From Panagrolaimus kolymaensis (Eukaryota; Nematoda; Chromadorea; Rhabditida; Panagrolaimidae), in assembly GCA_028622995.1 (NCBI GenBank), contig JAJQJQ010000023.1, positions 3,100,001-3,164,000 of the forward strand: DNA of 64,000 nucleotides. Reading direction: 5' to 3'. How positions within the stretch are numbered: the stretch's first letter is position 1; every line of letters begins with the position of its first letter. The notes beneath the pieces are model-generated. The model saw nothing but the letters and a program-made list of their open reading frames with translations, had not been told where the DNA came from and did not search any database. Below, piece after piece: positions 60,224 through 64,000 of this stretch. The position numbers were made by a program, and so were the translations under genes.

Positions 60224-61664
60224 TTATGCATCTTGTTTGGGTTCATTGACGGGAGAAGGTGGTGGAGGCGGCGATAAAATATGATTTTTTGTTAATTTAT
60301 GCCACATGAAAACTGGAGTACAATGTTTTCGCATCATTTGTCTCCAATGAAATACGCCGCGAGTTGAATTTCCTGATAATCCAATTATGCATTTTCCAAG
60401 AAGATCAAAAGTTGCATCGCGACCATCAAATAACTAAAAATGAAATTTAGTTGCTTTAATAAATCCACAGACTTTTGATTTCCACGCCAAAAAAGAGTAA
60501 ATTATAATTTTTTTAAGAAAATATTTTAAACATTAAGAATTCTCTGAATATATTTTTAAAGATAAAATAACTTTACCATAATTTTCGTAATTAGTTAAGT
60601 TAAAAATAAAACTAACCTGAATAACGATATAAAGATTATTAAGTTTATGAGGGGAAGCATGAAATAAAAAGGATTCACTAATTTCTTCATCCAATGGCGC
60701 TCTTCGCATTTCGCGCCGCCTCAAACGAAATCCTGGATCTTGAACTCTATGTCTTGGGCCATTACCAATATGATTTGCAACATTATTTGCCATTCCTTGA
60801 GGATTTACATGATTCGCAGCCGGCGCTACTGCAGCAGCAACATGAGCAGCATGATGAGGAATTCTAAATGAATGCGCTTTTTTTACTCTTGCTAGTCTCA
60901 TAATTAATTCATTAAATTATTTAAATACTACTACTTACTCCTGACCATGCAAAATTCCATCCAACTTTTTTATCGTTGTTTGTCGCTCTTCTGCAAGTGA
61001 GATTCCATCAAAAATTTGAAGCTTTATGAAAGTTTCATCACGAGCTCCAAAACCTCGAAGTTTTTTAATTGTTACGGTAATGAATTCCACTTGAGGGGCA
61101 TAAGTTAAAATCACGAGAATTTGATAATTGGTATCTTCTTGCTAAAGAGTTCTTTTCGTAAATTGTAATTATTAAAGCAACACAATATAGCTTTTTTACA
61201 AGGACTACTTACCAAAGTAAATCTAGGAATTAAATCAGTGATGGAATTTCTTCCTTCTTCAACATCATGAAAATGTATAAAATCTCCATCCAAATTTGCC
61301 ATCCATGCATCTTTAATTCCAACATTCTTTTCATGTTTCAATTCTGAAATTTTACGTATTTTTTCAAGCTCAATAATCTTCGTTTATATTTTTTACCTCC
61401 GTGGCGGTCACCCCATTCACGAAACTCTAACTTCGAGGGTCTGCCGTGACGATCTCCACCGGGTCGCATCTCATGATTATTTCGATTGGCCCTCGACGCA
61501 GGAGCCGACAAATTCTTTCCCGAAACATGCATAGACTTTGGAGCCCAAGCAGCTGATGGATCAAATCCAGCTTGACTTGGTGGTGGTTTATGAAGTTGAA
61601 CGGCTTTATATGGTAAATTAACAAATGATTGATAATCAAAAAAATGTTTGGCCAAAAAATTCAT
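60224..61664 (-). CDS. Synaptotagmin-like C2-domain protein, 363 aa
   Basis: Exons: 61664-61397, 61343-61213, 61141-60939, 60896-60617, 60433-60224. The N-terminus is Pro- and Arg-rich, without a membrane span. From residue about 140 the chain reads as a C2 sandwich: YQILVILTYAPQVEFITVTI, KKLRGFGARDETFIKLQIFD, a long Ala/His/Arg insert, then FLFHASPHKLNNLYIVIQLF and LLGKCIIGLSGNS. It closes with HWRQMMRKHCTPVFMWHKL, the helix-strand end typical of synaptotagmin C2B. The loops lack most Asp residues needed for calcium, so binding is probably Ca-independent. The tail is Pro-rich (SPPPPPSPVNEP). The exon 4 acceptor is GAG, chosen to keep the frame. Confidence 0.78.
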
Positions 61665-64000
61665 TTTCACTGACTAAAAACTTGAAAGTTTCATTTAGAG
61701 TTGTCCAAATCAAAAACAAATTTTACGATTCCACAAAAATGAGATAATAAAAAAATTCCGCGATATAAACCAAACAATAAAAGCTCGATTTAAATGAGTG
61801 CTTTTGAAGAAAATGAAGTTTAAAGTTTAAAACAAAATAAAAAGGTTATTTGTTTTATGGGTACCAAAAAGAAGAAGAGAATAAAAAATAAAGGTTAACA
61901 GGAGGAAAGGCGCCATGAATGTTCACACACTTGACTTTATTTTTTGTTTCGAGTATACCAGAAAATAAAACTCGCATTAAGTCAATTAAAAAGCTGAAAG
62001 AAAAAAAAAACATGAGGCAAAAAATTTATGCAGCATTTACATTTATTTTTTCCTTTCTATTCAACTCATAAAATTCTATGCACCACAAAAAATAAATAAA
62101 AAACACAAGCGAACGAAAGGAGCTTTACTATAAAAAATGGGGTATCATAAAAAAATGTTTATTATTTTATCTCATTTCCTCCTTTTTTTTATTTGGTCGA
62201 ATAGAATAAAATTAAAAAGAAATGTTTTGTTGCTGCAATAAAAAATAAAATAAAAATTGCACAAACAATTGGTAACTATTTTTTTGGATGCGGTGATTGT
62301 TGATAAAAAGCGAGAAACGCGAATACATAAAAGTACGGTATTATTATAAGTAAGCATAAGACTCTTTTATAATATTTGTACCAACACATAAATAAGCTGA
62401 CATGAAGTTTCAACTTTTTTATAGATTTGAAAACTATTTATTTTACCAGAGGGATTGAAAGAAAAGTTGCGGCATCTTTTTTATCTTGAAGCCGTAATTT
62501 AATGTTAACTCAAGCGCTTGCTTTTATGTTAGCCAAAAAATGTTGGTTTATTCTTTCGCGGCTTTTATATAGCATAAATTTTCTACAGATAGGAATAAAG
62601 ATCAAAAGAACAAAAAACATTGTAAGATACAATTTTCCGCCATGAACATTTCCTTCAAAGTTGCTCAACAACTTCAAGACTTTAACATGCTTGTGATGAA
62701 CTTTATAAATGTGATTCAAGCTAGCATTTCAAAAAAAAACTACCATATGAAAAAATTTTTAAGCGGAAATAATATTTTTTTATTTCAATAGGAAAAATAT
62801 TAATTGAATTTGGCAAAAATCTTACAGCTGGTGGCTGTGAATTTGAAATATGGAAGAAAATACCCTCAAGCATGAATGTATTTATTTTTGGCTTTTTTAC
62901 TTTTTTTTGTTATTTTTCTAAAAAAAAGTAAGAAACAAAAGTACATATGTAGTAGATAGATATTCTTCCTCGTTTTATTATTATTCTTCTTCTTCCAAGT
63001 TCAGAAGAACTAAGTTCATCTATTTTGGAATTCATTGTTTTGAAGGTTGGTTTATGTAACAAAAGCTATGTGTACCTGAAGTGGGTTTAAAAAAAGAAAG
63101 AAGGAAAAGAATTCCATGAAGCATTCAACTGAAAAGTTTCAAGAGGCATAATAAAGGCGATAGAAAAAGAAAAAAACACAACAAAAACATAAACTCAGTT
63201 ACGCCTTCGTATTTTTTTTTCTTCGCGCTTAAGTCAATGAAGTGAGTTTGGAAGAAAAAAAGGAAATGGAGAAGCTATCTATCTCCAAAAAAACAGAATA
63301 GGAAAAAAGAGAAAACCTAAGCTAATTGAGAAAAAAAGAATAAAATGATCCAATATCAGATTACCAAATTCTTAAAAAATAACTTAAAAAAAGGAGGCGA
63401 AAGAAAAAAACATTGTCAAAGTTTCAGAGGAATAGAAAAAGAAGCGAAGAGTTTTTTTTTTGAAAAGCTTTTACAGTAAATTTTGGAAATAGTTGGGGAA
63501 AAAAATTTAAACCAAAAGAGCTAAAGAAATTATTTCGAACCAAATTTGTTTGTAAAAGCATAATTTGAGGTGGTGACGATTAAATCTAGATGATCAAGTT
63601 TGAAGTTAAAGAAACATTAACAAAAAAATATGATTCATCATTTCTGATTATGCTGACTCATTAATAATATGTTTAAAAAACATATTTCGAGGAAGACAAA
63701 AATATTAAAATTACCTAAAAAAATTCTTCATCATTACTCATTCAATTTTCTAACAAAAAAATGAAAGAAAAAAATAATTAAGGATGGCACTTATTTGGTT
63801 GGTGGTAGCTGCTGTAGTTGTTCTATAAATGTAAAATGACTTATGCCTTTCACTTCTCTCTATACTTCTTTTTTGAATTTCTTTTTCCATTATTTTTTTT
63901 TACTCAAAAACAAACAAACCCAATAAAAAAAAACAGAATTGCAAAAAAAAGAAAGAAAAAGTTAAAGTAAATAAAGTGGATAAAAGCCACCAGCATCAGT
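61665..64000. other. Gene-free right end
   Basis: 2.3 kb of A/T-rich sequence with poly-A and poly-T runs. No coding frame, RNA gene or terminal-repeat element is supported. It would include the promoter of the C2-domain gene and perhaps upstream sequence of a gene beyond the window. Confidence 0.5.

Overview
This window is nuclear DNA from a nematode. It is very AT-rich, with long A/T homopolymer runs between genes. Introns are mostly 40-60 nt, with GTAAG-type donors and TTTTTAG acceptors. Several genes begin just behind a pyrimidine-rich AG with no upstream exon, as expected for spliced-leader trans-splicing. Gene content (C-type lectin, Cys-loop anion channel, F-box-like gene, Ly6-type protein) and the neighbourhood vps-2 / alkb-7 / cpt-1, which I recall as lying close together in Caenorhabditis elegans, agree. 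The TTTTTAG acceptors and base composition suggest clade IV (Tylenchina), but that is inference. Models were spliced by hand; in each protein-coding model the exon phases close to one open frame.

Layout, left to right: C2H2 zinc-finger gene (2213-5293, +); F-box-like gene (6246-7949, -); coiled/acidic nuclear protein (8422-9870, +); ULP2/SENP6-7-like SUMO protease (10109-11893, -); a 59-bp hAT-type MITE; short RNF113 (12315-12915, -); ESCRT-III vps-2 (13457-14769, +) carrying an antisense broken coding fragment in its intron; alkb-7 (14898-15728, -); cpt-1 (16250-19312, -); R3HDM4-like (21172-22327, -); triple-CCCH protein with tandem repeats (23369-24986, -). A gene-poor stretch of about 6.3 kb holds one small membrane-protein ORF. 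Then come a VAP-like MSP protein (31311-32294, -), divergent from myosin VI (32563-37129, +) with a perfect 373-bp foldback MITE in an intron; TAF3 (37611-39268, +); two small secreted/membrane proteins; a two-domain C-type lectin; PACRG with a TATA-driven gene nested antisense in an intron; a GluCl-like channel with a 368-bp hAT MITE in intron 1; and mrpl-50.

The most unusual part is 53046-57887 (+). A 469-residue alanyl-tRNA synthetase lacks the editing and C-Ala domains. It is followed after 147 bp by a gene fusing a selenoprotein S/VIMP-like membrane anchor to a dithiol glutaredoxin, then by an SLC7 amino-acid transporter. The close same-strand spacing and AG acceptors before the start codons look like an operon. 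The window ends with a Ly6-type protein (tRNA-like sequence in intron 1), a synaptotagmin-like C2 protein, and 2.3 kb without genes.

Themes: ESCRT/myosin VI/VAP/C2 membrane traffic; mitochondrial lipid and translation genes (cpt-1, alkb-7, mrpl-50, perhaps the short AlaRS); nuclear regulators (zinc fingers, TAF3, SUMO protease, RNF113); and small secreted or surface proteins.
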